A stretch of DNA of 64,000 nucleotides from Nymphaea colorata. Its lineage: Eukaryota > Streptophyta > Magnoliopsida > Nymphaeales > Nymphaeaceae. The notes beneath the pieces were generated by a model. That model had not been told where the DNA came from, ran no database searches, and worked only from the letters and a program-made list of their open reading frames with translations. Made by a program: the position numbers and the translations under genes. Positions 12,901 through 25,273 of the stretch are shown piece after piece. Each line of letters starts with the position of its first letter. The first letter of the stretch is position 1. The stretch covers positions 7,348,204 through 7,412,203 of the forward strand of contig NC_045139.1 in the NCBI RefSeq assembly GCF_008831285.2, written 5' to 3'.

Positions 12901-13005
12901 GACGCGACTTAAGGAATAAGAACGCGCGCTGAAACAGAAGATAGTCGCCGTTTTCTCGGAGGAAGAAGAAGAAGAAAGGTAGCGGAGGAGGGGGGAGCAG
13001 AGCAA
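922..13005 (-). CDS. CBBY: CbbY-like HAD phosphatase (xylulose-1,5-bisphosphate phosphatase type), chloroplastic, 8 exons
   Basis: Exons in transcript order are 13005-12697, 12584-12514, 12343-12185, 11042-10976, 9956-9861, 2419-2373, 2008-1928 and 1045-922. All introns are GT-AG and the joined frame is 954 nt (317 aa plus TAG), close to the roughly 319 aa of the Arabidopsis homologue. Residues 1-70 are Ser/Arg-rich and look like a transit peptide. HAD motif I is LLFDCDGVLVDTE, with Asp80 and Asp82 as nucleophile and acid/base. Motif II lies in VAVCSTSNEKAV, the motif III Lys in VVPRKKPDP, and motif IV in VVVEDSAIGLAAAKAAG. Family knowledge: plant CbbY dephosphorylates xylulose-1,5-bisphosphate in the stroma, removing a Rubisco inhibitor. 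The start is the first in-frame Met that leaves a transit peptide. Every catalytic motif is present, so the gene looks functional although intron 5 carries a copia element. Confidence 0.95.
2955..3203 (+). repeat. 5' LTR of copia element 1
   Basis: Runs TGTTGATGG...TTTCTACA, 249 bp, preceded by the target duplication TGAAA. It differs from the 3' LTR at three sites, with C here and T in the other copy each time. Confidence 0.96.
3204..3216 (+). promoter_or_regulatory. Primer binding site of copia element 1
   Basis: TGGTATCAAAGCC directly follows the LTR. It resembles the initiator-tRNA-Met complement (TGGTATCAGAGC) usual in plant copia elements, with one difference. Confidence 0.85.
3217..3988 (+). 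repeat. GC-rich leader of copia element 1 with several tandem repeats
   Basis: This untranslated leader is strikingly GC-rich against an AT-rich background. At about 3266-3340 a CGCCCGRCACTGTTCATCG-like unit occurs three times. At 3340-3400 there are CGTGCCCGACGC-like units, and at 3435-3570 CAGCGACGCCCTGATCAGC-like units. At about 3628-3800 a 39-46 bp unit containing CGCTCTGCCTGGTTCCGGCG occurs four times. Open frames here (3166-3444, 3609-3875) are repeat-encoded and not convincing proteins. Confidence 0.85.
3989..4755 (+). pseudogene. gag: Gag of copia element 1 (frameshifted before the zinc knuckle)
   Basis: The frame begins MIMAASSSS; the alternative start is MAASSSS at 3995. It has the UBN2/retrotran-gag look: LTKENYLSWSPAMTMGIAGRGR near the N terminus, then a helical capsid-like region to about residue 240. 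The CCHC zinc knuckle (CTHCKKTGHTVDYCW) is coded in another frame from 4756, so the frame shifts within about 4725-4755. The open frame runs on to 4924 but no longer codes for gag. The protein would package element RNA in cytoplasmic particles. Confidence 0.88.
4756..8310 (+). pseudogene. pol: Pol of copia element 1 (zinc knuckle, protease, integrase, RT, RNase H)
   Basis: The frame continues from the zinc knuckle. An in-frame TAG at 5035-5037 stands where relatives have Trp, just before the protease motif IVDSGATHHIPG. After it the frame is open to 8310. In order come the GAG-pre-integrase HxxxH/CxxC (HERFGHLP, CDVCQFAK), the integrase core (HSDVWG, FRSDNAREY, NGVAERKNR), RT (QLDVKNAFLNG, LLLVYVDDMIV near 7327-7359) and RNase H (YSDADWAG, SSAEAEYRA, YCDNKSA). 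The final residues GEC and the TGA stop overlap the first six bases of the 3' LTR. The Met at 5083 is only the first Met after the stop and is not a natural start. The TAG and the gag frameshift make this copy defective. Confidence 0.93.
8296..8304 (+). promoter_or_regulatory. Polypurine tract of copia element 1
   Basis: GAGGGGGAG immediately precedes the 3' LTR and would prime plus-strand DNA synthesis. Confidence 0.85.
8305..8553 (+). repeat. 3' LTR of copia element 1
   Basis: 249 bp, TGTTGATGG...TTTCTACA, followed by the target duplication TGAAA at 8554-8558. Three T-for-C differences from the 5' LTR. Confidence 0.96.
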
Positions 13006-13982
13006 GGGGTGGAGGAGGCCATGGGTGGAGTTGGCGGTTTCTCAGCAACCACACGGTTGAATCTAATTCTTTTTCTACCGAGGCATTCATCTGCTCTACT
13101 TTGAATTCGCACCACTAACTGAGAGGGCAGGAGCTGAGCTTTCCTTTCCTAATCCAAGTTTTGGGAGTGAGAGATCGGGACGATTCGATGGCCCTATCAT
13201 CCGGAGGATGGCTCCAAAATTGAGAGAGAGAGAGAGAGAAAGAGAAATCAGGCGACTCGGTTTTCTTTGCAGCTACTGCCCATCTGGGTGGATGATGCTA
13301 GAACTCTGCTAACCATGAACTTAAATTTAACCTTAAAATCCATTAGGAAAGGTTTATCTCGACACAACATGTATGATCCTAGGACAACGTGGATTATGAA
13401 AATTTTAATGGTCTTTAAAGTATGGTGAGAACTTTTCTTTGTCTTCTTTCTTTTTTTTTGCAAAACTCCTGGACTGGACCTTTTTGAGAGCAACAGCATA
13501 ACTTCTTGAGCAAACCTTGTTAATAAAAAATCGTTGGACCTTAAATCAAGTAAACATTAGATGAAGGTAGCGTTGTCTTTCCAGCATTCTGCTGTCCTAG
13601 CTTCTGAATAATGTAGTCCTCCTCTATGATCTGGTGGTCGGAGTTTAATATGAAAAAAGACTCAGAATTTTTTGGTTCTATGCACTAATAAGTTTTGATA
13701 TCTGAAAATGGTTACGCAATTCATTTTTTCAATTAAGGGAAAAAGTCATTCGGCATAAAACCTTCCAAGATACACCATCATACCTCCAAGACTTTATGGC
13801 GAACCAATAGTAAGTCCTTTTAACTCTGATGTCACGCTTACTATTATTTGTAGCTAAAATTACTATTATTTGTAGCTAAAAAGAGCAACATACCAAAGTG
13901 TGACAGCAAGCATGTGATTTGAACTTCTGATGCCTTGAGTGTGAGCTGCCTTACTGTCTGTTATTCCGCATCAAATCTGCGG
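13006..13982. other. Upstream region of the CbbY-like gene
   Basis: This should contain the 5' UTR and promoter of the minus-strand CbbY-like gene. There is a (GA)n tract at about 13221-13246 and otherwise AT-rich sequence. No further gene was recognised and no TATA box was assigned. Confidence 0.5.
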
Positions 13983-15190
13983 GGAAAAGCTCCCCAAAAC
14001 TTTTTATTGAAAGAGAGCTAACAAAAAAGCTAAAACAGAAACAGTAAAAACCCAAAGCTGCCAATCAAAAAGCGGAAGCATATACAAAAGATCTAACGCA
14101 GGGTCTTCTTGAGTACACAAGGTCACTGAAGGATCTGAAAGAGCAACAAACTGGGCTTCTCCCGTCCAGCATGGACTTCAGTCTTCTGATTCACTCATTC
14201 CTGTTGGAACCAATGATAACATCTGATGCTTCTTCAGCTTTTATACTTTGTAGCGCAAGAGCGACCATCTCTGTTTCAGGCGTGGGATAGAGAAATATTC
14301 TGCAGAATTTTAAATCCATTTGTGTCATGTTGGGACCAGATTCAAAGCCAACCACCACCCAGCTTTCTCCTTGAGAAGTTCTAGATGCTAATTGGCTGTA
14401 GAGATGCTTTGAGCATAGCGCAGGCCAGTCCCCTGGAACCACTGAGGCCTTCAACCATCCTCTAAGTTTGTCCGAGTCTCCTGAACCATTTCTAAGAACA
14501 GCTTGGAATTGCTCTACACAAGAGGTCCTATTGTCACCGTGCATCATAGCATTTCTGTTCTTCCGAAGCATCCAAATGGAATGATGCCCTCCAACACGAC
14601 ATCATCCAGCCGGTTTTGAAGTTGTGGCTATACCGCTGCTTTAGTAACTTAGAAATGGATGAGCATTGAGGGAACTTCTTGGCAATGAAGATTCAAACTT
14701 CACGAAGGTGACGAGTGGAGTGCTTACGCACGGAACGAAGCGTCGGCTCTCACAGGCTTTTCATCTCCCAGTACCGCGCCAAGCAGGAATCAAAGACTAA
14801 TTTCTGAAGATAGATGTCTTCAATGGGGTTCTCATCAATCCAAAAGTGGATCAGATCTTTCTTCCGCCAGAGCAAGAGTACGGATCGGACTTGACCTTTT
14901 CTTTCCAAAAGACAAGCAACTGGCATAGTTCATGTACGAGGGATCCTATTAGAATGAAGCAGGAAAAGCAGAAAGCCCACCTACGACGAACCTGCCTGCA
15001 TTCCATAAAGACGTGAGAAGTGCTTTCTGCATCTTTCCAGCAAAAAGCACATCGATTGGCAAGAGAGACCCCTGCGTTGAAGACGATCAAGGGTGGGCAG
15101 CCGGTTTTCGCAAGCGATATAGGTGAACCAGCACCTGCGAGGATTAGCTTGTTTATGCCAAACCCAAGATCTTCAGAGCTTCTTGGCATG
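13983..15190 (-). mobile_element. LINE (non-LTR retrotransposon) 3' fragment, 5'-truncated and decayed
   Basis: The piece encoded at 15189-14851 carries a reverse-transcriptase zinc-binding (zf-RVT) motif, CAFCWKDAESTSHVFMEC. The piece at 14571-14191 begins MLRKNRNAMMHG, typical of the segment after zf-RVT in plant LINEs, and ends in a partial RNase-H-like stretch. The two are separated by frame breaks near 14600-14850. The minus-strand 3' end near 13985-14010 has an AATAAA-containing tail. No reverse transcriptase core remains, so it cannot move on its own. Confidence 0.75.
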
Positions 15191-16757
15191 TTTCTTTCTA
15201 ATCAAGTTCTAGATATCCGTCGAATTAACATATAACCTAATATTGATCACACAATATTGATAATTCGTTTGAGCAAGTTGAGGCCGAACGACTTGAACCC
15301 TTAGCATAAAGTTTTTGATAGTTGGATTCAAAATCAAATCAAAGTCAATAATTTGTTTTACTGAGACAACAACCGAACGTCAGAAAATTGAATTTGCTCA
15401 TCCACATCAAGCAGGTCCCAAAGAATCGAGCCAGCCCAATTATCTATCCAAAACCTTATATATATATATATATATATATATGCTATTTATGGCTGTTTTC
15501 TTTTGCAAAGGAAATACCGAGGAACGTGCTTCATTGGTTTGATTGGAAGCGTATCATGATCTTCAATAGAGCTTGATGGATCGGTAGTAGGACTCTTTAG
15601 AAGCAAATTTTAGTTACAGGGGAAGAGATGATACAAGTTCTTACGAGTGGTCGATAATTTCTATACTATGAATGCCTATTCAATTTATCCGTTCACAAAA
15701 GAAACTATATATCATATCTAAAAACTGTAAAGATCACATTGTTTGGGACATATACTTGATGAACTAATTTCATTTTTGTGGAAGCAATCTATCAAGCTAT
15801 TATTAGCAAAACACATAAGAACCTGCCATGCAAGAGAAAGTAGAGATTATGAGATACAAATTTACGATTTATGGAACTTAATTACCTATGTTTGTCTCCT
15901 CTCCTTTTGACTGTTTCTGTTTACAATTGAACAATTATACTGATTAAGAAACTTAGCTGTCTATACTGACAGCAATATAATGCTCCATTTTTAGTGGGAA
16001 AAGTTCTTCAGTGCCTTAGGATACTGAAAAGTTTAATATTAAAAACTTTTGTTTATTATATTTATATTCATTTAAAGTATGATACTTTAATCTCGATTAT
16101 GACGTTGTCGATTAATGTTGTTTTACTTTTTGCAAGAAATCAGATAAATCTGCAGTTCTAAAAAGCATGCATTATTAATAATTTGATCTGGTGAGCGTCT
16201 AGTGAAATTCAAATATTCTTTTTGTGACATGGTCTACATGCAGCCTGATTCAGTGACAGTATGTGCAGTGACGCCTGCAGCCATCAGTGAAAGTTGTCGC
16301 AGATGCTTTTTTGAGTCATACTCATATTATTAACATTTAATTTAATTTTTATTATCTAATTTACCTGCAAAATATCATAATATTAAATAAAAAATGAGGA
16401 AAACGAAAAAGCATGAAAATCGTTTTCTTTGAAAAAATGTGAAAAAATAATTTTATCGCTTTTTTCCCAATTTTCCCTTTTTTGGCTTTTCTCTTTTTAA
16501 TGTTAATATCATCAGAAGTTCATATTTAAACACAGATTAAATTATTTAACCATCATCAAGACATTTTTTTATTATTTTATCTGGTTCTTCTACATCTTCT
16601 TCTTAGTTCTTACTTTCTTGTATAATTTTATTTTGCCTACTTCTTAGAAAAATTGTCATTTTCTAAACATTTGCTGAGACTTTCTTCAGAATAGCAACTT
16701 TGCGAAAAAGTACCCAAAAACCTTGCTGTTAAAAATCCAATAACTATATTTGTGATT
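15191..16757. other. AT-rich intergenic DNA
   Basis: Nothing gene-like recognised. It contains a (TA)n tract at about 15457-15482; short frames crossing it encode only Tyr-Ile repeats. Confidence 0.6.
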
Positions 16758-18090
16758 ATACTGAACTAGTATGATCAAAATTAACCTATTTGTTAGCTCT
16801 ATAGCTGATTTATAAGTTTCAGATTTCGAAATATTTTAACATTTCAATTATTTTTGTTTTTAGGCCATAATTTTTTAATATTTTCTGGCCAATGCACAAC
16901 CAATTCACTAAGAAGGCAGCACTGCCAAACAAACTAATTTTTACGATCCTTGTTTAAAAGTCATGCATATTCTTGACATTCTAGGTGTGTAATTAGGAAG
17001 ACAAGTCAAATTACGCATAATTTTATTAAATGATAGTGGCAGCCTTTTTTTTTCCAATTTCCAATTTCCGAGATCTCTTCAAGAAAACAGTGAAAGAAAT
17101 TCAACATAGAAAAGGTGGCAGAATTGAGGTGTGTTATATTTCTCACATAATTAATGAAGAAGAGAATCTCTTCGGAGGAAGAAAGAAAATAAGGAACCTT
17201 GTAAAGAGAGAATCTCATTTCTAGATTCGTAAAATTAAGTTGACTTTCTTTTATCATATCCAATATCATAATCAGATTGAAATAAATAATAATATTATTA
17301 CCTTTTATTTCTTATTGAAGGCGCCACTTGACAATTACTTATTGAAGGCTTACTTTTACTGATATCATATTTAAACTGATCGTAAATGCGATTGAGGTAA
17401 ATAATGAGAGTGACAACCTTTTATTTTTCTTATTAGATGCATGCTTCATAATCTGGGTCCTACTTTTATCATCCTCTTATTTAAATTAAACTGAACAACT
17501 TAGGTTCGTTTCTAAATCAATTTTGGGTTCATTTCTAGAAAGAAGAAGAAGAAGAAGAAGAAGAAGAAGAAGAAAGGAAGCCGTTAAAGGAAGAATCTCA
17601 TTTCTAGATTCAAAAAAATGAACATAAGAAGGTGGGAGACTGTGGAGAGGTTCTTACTGGTTAAGAGAACCTGTCAAGAGACGGCATTCTCAAGCATGCT
17701 TCTTGTCATTTGGAAGAAGGAAAAGGAGGAGGAGAAGGCAACCCATTAAAGAGAGGATCTCACTTCTATATTCAAAACAGATAGGCAAATTTTATGACAA
17801 CTACCAATATCGTTGAGTTTTTCTTATGATCAGAAGGGGCCAATTAATATGCTTTAAAGAAATGTCAGGAGGAGCCCTGATGTTTACATTTTTTAAAACA
17901 TTAGAAAGGTTTTTTTTTTTTAAAAAAAAAAGATCGGTTCATAATGATATTAAATGACTGTGATGATCAATTATGTATCTTTTTTAGATTAAACAACAAT
18001 GTTCCAGGGCCGCTTCCCAGTTCCACGACGGGTGACAGAATTTCATAGAGACTTTACTCAATTGCTAGAAAATCAGCAGTTGGTATACAT
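16758..18090 (+). repeat. Direct repeat A, copy 1 (about 1.3 kb)
   Basis: Matches 37669-39023 in the same orientation, from ATACTGAACTAGTATGATCA to TGGTATACATG, with scattered substitutions and small indels. It contains a (GAA)n tract at about 17539-17575, which is shorter in copy 2. No coding function seen. Its right end coincides with the outer boundary of the left inverted-repeat arm. Confidence 0.88.
17539..17575 (+). repeat. (GAA)n microsatellite
   Basis: About eleven GAA units inside repeat A. The homologous tract near 38520 has about six. Confidence 0.9.
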
Positions 18091-18229
18091 GGGATCTCCA
18101 TCTGTTCCATCTGCTTTAATTTGCTTTCCTGTATGATAGATGACTAAATTAGTCTTGTTGCATTAGTGCCCCACATTGGGTTGTCGATTGGATCCATGAT
18201 AGTTTGCGTTTCGAACCAAATATACTTTT

Positions 18230-18700
18230 AACGATATCTGTTTTTTCTGGATATTCATATACTCGGCTTCCAATCAAATATGCTTTTAACCATATCCATT
18301 TTTTGGATATTCAAATACTGTGATTCGAATACGAACAAAGAAAAATTATACCTGAATCTGAATCCGAATCCGAAATCTGATTTCATAGTCTGAATTTGAT
18401 CTGAATCAGCTCTTTACATTCATATCTGAATCTGAATCTACATTTTGAACTGAATCTAGCCAATTTTCAAAATATAAGAGCCTTCACAATATGTTTTTTA
18501 TTTAAAACTAAATACGATCTGAATCCAATTAGATATTTATATATATTTGAATCTGAATCCAATTAGATATTTATATATATTTGAATCCGAATGAATGTCA
18601 TTCCTTAAATCTGAATCCAATCGGATTTCTTAATAAATATTAATTTTGTTCTAGATACGATTTTTCCAAAATGGTTCGGTTGAATATCTGATTCAAATAG
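18230..18700 (+). repeat. GAATCTGAATCC-rich dispersed repeat, copy 1
   Basis: AT-rich sequence dense in variants of GAATCTGAATCCGAAT and ATCAGATTTGAATC. Related stretches lie at about 32190-32460, 41840-42290 and 58290-58740. Copies 1 and 4 pair across the inverted repeat, as do copies 2 and 3. No terminal repeats or coding capacity identified; it may be an old non-autonomous element or a decayed satellite. Confidence 0.6.
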
Positions 18701-21449
18701 GATATAATGAAGTCCTTAGCTTGTATTGAACTTCTCTAAACATGAGTTGGACCACCATAAGACTAATCAAATGGTTTTGTTTGGGAAAAATCCCAAAGTT
18801 GGTAAGATTACAAAGACATCAATAGGTTTTTCCCTCTACTCGTGGCGCTTCACTAAACACACAAGGAAATTGCGCCATAGTTGGGCACAGCTTTCTCTCT
18901 ATATCACAACATTTCCTACACTGGCGAAGGATTGACTTGGTCATGTTTTTATGGCACAACAAGCGCCCTATGTTATAGAAGTGTTCCAGTGGCAATTTGT
19001 TTTCTAACGTTGCTGAAATCTTTTGGTAATGCACGAGACTGGTTGCGATTAGACAGATTTCATCTACATTGTAGATCTCATTGTGTTACAGAAATCTCTT
19101 AACAAAATTCCCGCAACTTCAACTTTTTCACGTTCTTCCTATGAAAGATTTTTCTTGTGGGCGTTGTTCCTCTATGTTGTAAACAGTGACATGCACAACA
19201 CTCAGAGTTGGATAGTCTCGAGTTTTGGATAGTCTCTATCATATGATCAATGAAATCTCAAAGCAGCCCTAAATCTTAAAGCCACCGCAAGGCAGAAAAG
19301 GGTGGCTTCGCCTCTAGAGGACCGCCAAATTCAATAAGAGGCCGAGAATATTGGAAAGAATGAGCAACGTGTTTTCTAAGGAAATTGATGAGAAATACAA
19401 ACCAACCAAAATTAATGACCAACTCTCTGTTACATATCCAATATCATACCACCACTTTAGTTCGATTTAAATTTTATTTAATTTTCTTTGTGCTTTGACA
19501 GCTATGAACATTTAAGGGACTAGGAGATGTAGAAAGACCTGCAGTAGTTTCTTTAAAAGAAATCGTGTGAAAGGTACAGTAGGTGGAGGGATTTCTTTTC
19601 CTTACATTAATAATTAACCAGTAGTTCTTCCTCACCAACCTTTCCACCACGTTTATGAAAGAAGAAACCGAAAAAATTGCACGTCTCAAGAATATGTTTG
19701 ATTTGTATAACCAATAAAGTTTCACAACATTTATTTACTTTGATTATCTTGGGTGCTATCTCTATATTGCAAATGGTGGCATGAACGACTCTTGAGTTAA
19801 ATGGTATATCATAAGAACACCAAAATACATATATACTTGTAAGAAAGAAAGAGGAAAGTGAAAAAAGAGAAGAGGGAGACCCAAGGAAATGGACTCGTTT
19901 AAAGATGCCTAAACGGTTGAAGGCAGTAGCAGTTAACGTGGTGGGTACTAGGTGACATCAATGGCAGTTTGGTTCGATCATATTGTGGACACTGAATCAA
20001 GTATATTGAGCCTGGCTGCCAGCCCACTTGTCATAGATTTGTTATTTTGCGACAGCTCTGACACCTTTAATTTCTAGAGCCCCTTCTCAAAGAGGTGATT
20101 GATGCATCAGCTAGTCAAGTACTCCAAATATAGTATGGGTCAAGGGCCAACTCAAGTGGGTTCTCGATGGGGGCGTCCTACTCCTTGAAACATGAATATG
20201 GGTTAGCTCCACGAGAATAAATTTATTTATTTTTTTAACCATATGTTTAATGACTCATAGAAAAAAAAAATTTTGGGTCTGCCGTTGTTGGTCTGAGTAT
20301 ATATTCTTCTTCTTGTATCTAAATTGAAATAGTTTACCTTGTTCTTGAATTTTCAGCAAGTTTGAATATGATATATAACGGGCGCACTTTTGAATCAAGT
20401 TTGAGTTTTATCAAGGGGTTCAGATAATAATTTGGTCAATGTACTATAATTTGGATCCTGCTTACAAAGAGACCGAGCTAAGAGTATTCAGATAGATATG
20501 AGTAGGACGTACCGGCGCTTATTGGACTATTCATATATTTTTAATCTTTTTTATAAAAATATGATTCTGTAGATGCAATATCCATGTTCAGAAGCATTTA
20601 AGATTACAAGCAGATTATGTTTTTATGTCGCATAAGAAAATATTTTACGGTATAAAACATTTCCTCGGTTTGATTTCTTAATCTTTTTAGATTCTCATTT
20701 TCGTAAAGGAAAAATATACTTTTTTATAAGAATCATCGTTGTGAAGGTTTTGGCACATATAAAATATTAAAAAATGAAATTGGTCTCTCTCTCTCCCTCT
20801 TTCTCTCTTTGGCACCAACTATACTATGCTCGCATGACATAAGAAACATATGATTTCGATACACTCACATACATATAAAACAGTTCAAATTTTGTACTGG
20901 TTAAAAATGTTTTTGGAAACCAGTCACGATTAAAAATAGCTTATAATGTAATTTATGATATGGATCCAACAACCCGTGTTTCATTGTTAGTCATTCTACA
21001 ACAGGTACATATATATAAAAAAAAATTGAATAGTAACTTTAGCTTTTTAAAGTTATTATCTATATCTCGTAAGAGTCATCCGATCCATCATTATGAATAG
21101 CTAAGAGAAAAAGAGAAAAACAAAAAGAAAAAAGTGATATTGTTTTCATGTAGTATTAGTTTTCACATTTTTTTTCATGTTAACCATCCATCCAATTAAG
21201 ATGGACGGCCCTCACTAGATGGCAAGGTTATTTGCATTTTTTTTTATATGGTTATCATGTTTAAAACCGTCAAAATTAACAAAAAAATCATAAGCAAAAA
21301 GGAAAAAGTTTATGAGAGAGGAATTTGTCTAAGGCCCAGTCAAGATAACGATACTACTGTCGCTAATTACAATAATAATACTAACGTTGATAGTAATAAC
21401 CAAATAGTATTGCTTAGACCATCTCTCTTGAACTGATTGGAGAATAGTG
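18701..21449. other. Non-coding left-arm DNA downstream of KCR-like L1
   Basis: No gene recognised. It is matched in inverted orientation by about 52690-54320 and 57050-58290. The part at 19474-19725 matches 57060-57310, which in the right arm belongs to a triplicated upstream-of-KCR segment. Confidence 0.6.
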
Positions 21450-23693
21450 TCAGGATTCCTTGGAAGAGAGCCGCTTCTTCATGACCTTCTCTCGTACGAC
21501 AAGGGAGTAGCGACGGAGCCACCAATCTAGAAAGGCATCAGGCAGAAAGCGCGCAGCAAGCGATTGGACGGAGTGAGTCCAGTAAGGAACACAGACGGCG
21601 TCGTGCCCCACCCAGCGCAGGCACCACCCTGCGTACTTCTCTGCTGTGGGAGCGAAGAGGGAAGGCTTTATGTTCGACATCTTTGTTGACACAAAGAAAG
21701 GAACCTGCAACCAAATTAAACACATACATGTAAGTTGTAACTCAAATTCTCCGGCCCCTTCAACAACACAGTAAAAATAAGAAGAAAAAAGAGAAAGAAG
21801 TTAGCTAGCTGCACCCCGTTAAAATCTTTCAAGGAATCGACTGTCTTCTTTCTGAAAACTGTACTGTCAAGTGAAAAATATTACTGGATTTTGATGGGCA
21901 AGTGTATTTTCTAAGGGGTCTAACGTAATTAAAAATGGAAATTGTGTATGATTGAACGTTTTAATGTCAAAATGTATAGCTTTTGATTGAGCGGAAAGGC
22001 TCCAATTACATATATCTTGTCCAAAAAGGAGGATTGGATGAACGATTAATGGAACGCATTGTGATTGAGTATGTTACGAATGAATGATCGAGTCTAGACG
22101 AATGGAAACTGAATGAATGATTCATGCAGAGTTTTGCAGCTTACAAGATCAGTTGCAACTTACCTGACACTGAACATCAATCCCATAGGGTTTATATTCG
22201 ACGCTGAGGCTCCTGGAGAATTTCTCTATGTACCTGCGACCAATACAACAATGTTTGACCACTGAGAATGGTATAAATCCTTCCCTCTCGAGCTATATGC
22301 GTTCCATACATAGGATATGAGAGAAATCGTCCAGCATGTTTCAATTCGCGCTCGTGCGTGCGCGCGCACACACACACAGACAGAGAGAGAGATGCCCTGC
22401 CATTCCATTCTGTGGTCCTCCGGCCTCTCGTCGTTTCCCCTTCTTCTTGAAATCATGAACAGCAGAGACAGGGAGGATGGTGAGAAGGCTGGTAAAGAAA
22501 CTAATCCATAGTAATGGCCTCCTTCAGATCTAAAATTCTAGCCTATCAAAGGCAACCATAATTTGCTTCACTAACTTGGATCTCCTCATGAGGTTTACGG
22601 CGTTCTACTATATATTGCATCACCATCAAACAGACAAAGAAACGAGTACACAGGCAATGCATTCATCTTGACATTAGGAAAAGGAAAATTCTGGTTTTGG
22701 CAATTCATCTTATTTCACCATTCTGCTACTGCCAAACCCGTGCTGTAACAACCAGATACTCAAACGGCTAAAAGTTGAGCAGAAGTCAGTAGCAGATGTG
22801 TGCCTCTTGGCATAATCTTCTAAGGGTCTGCAATATTGCAGCTGCTGATAAAATAGAAAGGGCGACAGAGGGGATATCCATGCCAACTCCTTTCTCTGTC
22901 TGTTTACTGCTTCTTTAAGACCAGTTAAAGATAAAATCTAATAAACAGAAGCAGGAAAGAGATAGATCGAAAAGCATCTCGGTACCCAAACCAGTTCATT
23001 CCAGAGAATGGGGCTTTCTAGATCCTGAAGATGTACTGCATCCTGCAAAACAAATTAACAGTAAAAGAAACTGAAGACTTACGCTTTTGTAGCAGCATAG
23101 ATTGTATATAGGGGGAAAGATGGCAAAATTATGCCAGAACCAGACCCAATGTTGACGATGGCTCCCCTCCTCCTCCTCACCATTCCTTGAAGCACCACAT
23201 GAGTCACCTTTGTTGTTACCACCACATTGATTCCTATAACTCTCTCTATCATCTTCTGGTCAAGCTCATGTGAGAACATAGGGTGATGATTAGTTGTCCC
23301 AACATTATTGATCAAGACGCCGACGTCCAAATCCTTGATCCCTTGCTCTACTCTCTCAACCACGTCATCCGAATCTTCAGCAAAATCGCATACTACGCTT
23401 TTGATCTGGACGGCGGCGAACCGTTGCTGGATTTCGCTAGAGACCGAGCTCAACTTGGCAGGGTTCCGGCCGACTAGGACCAAGTTGAGGCCCTCACCAG
23501 CCAAGCTAAAGGCCATGGCCTTCCCTATTCCGTCGGTAGGGCCTGTAACAACAGCCCAAGGACCATACTTCCTTAGGTCCTTCTTGGGCCTGAGAAACGA
23601 GGCCCAGACCCATCTCAGAATCGCCACCAATGCTTTGAATAGAGAGAAAAGGCCTATGAGAGTTGAAAGAGTGAGCAAGAACCTGAACTCCAT
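21450..23693 (-). CDS. KCR-like very-long-chain 3-oxoacyl-CoA reductase L1 (SDR family), 3 exons, intact
   Basis: Exons are 23693-23083, 22233-22164 and 21704-21450 with GT-AG introns. The joined frame is 936 nt (311 aa plus stop), close to Arabidopsis KCR1 (about 318 aa). Residues 4-34 form a hydrophobic N-terminal segment that fits an ER membrane anchor. The cofactor motif TGPTDGIG is at residues 50-57, NNVG at 129-132, the catalytic Ser in NIGSGSG (Ser184) and YxxxK as Tyr199/Lys203. The Lys-rich tail (VMKKRLSSKES) may be an ER retrieval signal. Family knowledge: KCR reduces 3-ketoacyl-CoA with NADPH, the second step of fatty-acid elongation for waxes, sphingolipids and storage lipids. In-frame stops upstream in the 5' leader support the MEFRFLL start. 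The family call is strong; which KCR paralogue it matches is unknown. Confidence 0.92.
22357..22394 (+). repeat. Compound (GC)/(CA)/(GA) microsatellite in L1 intron 1
   Basis: GCGCGCACACACACACAGACAGAGAGAGAG, upstream of exon 2 on the minus strand. The right-arm counterpart near 47680-47702 is a (GT)n tract. Confidence 0.85.
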
Positions 23694-24563
23694 CTTGCTC
23701 TACTCGAGCAATGGTAGCATTTCTGGGAGAAGAATAGGTTTTATACCGAGGAAGATATTAAACAGAAGTTTCATTCAGTTGCAGTGGGATTAACTAAGTT
23801 AATCGGCACTTACAGTGGGAATAGTTCAGTTAATCAGCTTTCCGGCAAAGGTACTACCAAGTGGCGCCGGAAATCACGCCGTCTGTACTTGCCGTCCGTC
23901 GTTACCCATATGCCTGGTGAGTTCGAATTTAAATGGTGGTTACCCATAAAACCTTATCGTTTGCACTAGCAAGACGTGGCTGTTAGATAACCTCTTCCTC
24001 CGCGTGCTTCACTGGCAGACAAGGATCGGAGAGAAAAGAAATCCTTATCTTCATCATCATTGAAGATGGTGATAGATGAATTAAAGACGTAAAAATTTGA
24101 AACAATTATGTTCCATAAAATTTCCAAAGATAACGGTTGAAATGATTCTTTAAGTTCTTCAATCTCTCAAAATATAAGTATAATATACATGGGTAAATTG
24201 AAATTAACCGACTGGCCAATGGCCATAAGGTTATTTTTCATTTTACGTCACAAAAGCCCAACACAAAATATATATTCGGTCGTTAAAGCCTGTGGTCTGT
24301 TCTTTGCACATGCACACTTTTTTTGTGTGCATTTAGTGACACAAAGCTCGATGATTCCAATTTACCTTTCATGAAAATCTTGTGTCTAATACTTTCTAGT
24401 CACGTCACTTTTGAGGGGTTGTTTGATTCATTTAAAACAAAGATGGTTAAAATAAAGGAGACATTTTGACATTTTTTTTCTTTACTTTCTTTTTTAACAT
24501 CAATGGTATTAAGCAGGTCAGCAGAGTCATCATTTACTCATATTTTATATAATATATATGTAT

Positions 24564-24613
<50 letters not shown>

Positions 24614-25234
24614 AGACACATGACACCCGTGGCCTTATTCATACAACATCAGGCAGCAGGTCCAATTTTCTATGTACAAACCAGTGGACGCACACATATA
24701 TATATATATACATACTTATCTATGTTATATTGGTGCAATGGATAAGCATACAATTATCTTCCGTTCACGCAGAAAAAAAAAAAAAACTTTTTTCCGTAAG
24801 GACAAAAATAAAAGCAAGAACAGTAAAAAGATAAGAAAGAATATTTCTTTTTATAAAATTACAAAAATATCTCTTCCCTCTTCGAGCAAACGAAGGCAAC
24901 TCCCTCTCATATAATTATAGTTCCCTGCATATAGTTTTGTCGTGACGGAATACAGGGGCCCATGCATTTAACTCAATGGTCGAGGCTTTATTGACAAAAA
25001 TACCCTCACAGAAGAAATCGGTAACAAAAAACTTACGGCTGCTCCTCCGGACACAATTATCAAGGTGAAGGAACAAATTTCTTAAAATATAAAAAGAAAA
25101 AAACCCTATATTTTATAAAGACAAAATTGCCCCTCTCGTGCCGGCATGATGCCTTACGCTCTCTCGTTTGCCAGTATGTATAGTGAGTGGCACGTGAGGC
25201 TCGAACTTCATATTTTGAAGGGTCTGGTTCAGGC

Positions 25235-25273
<39 letters not shown>

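Noticed and set aside
22980..23046. Sequence conserved between L1 and L2 introns (also 28140-28210) that could be an extra KCR exon
   Set aside because: In L1 it has an in-frame stop, its translation does not match KCR, and the adjacent intron is equally conserved; ordinary intron homology explains it.
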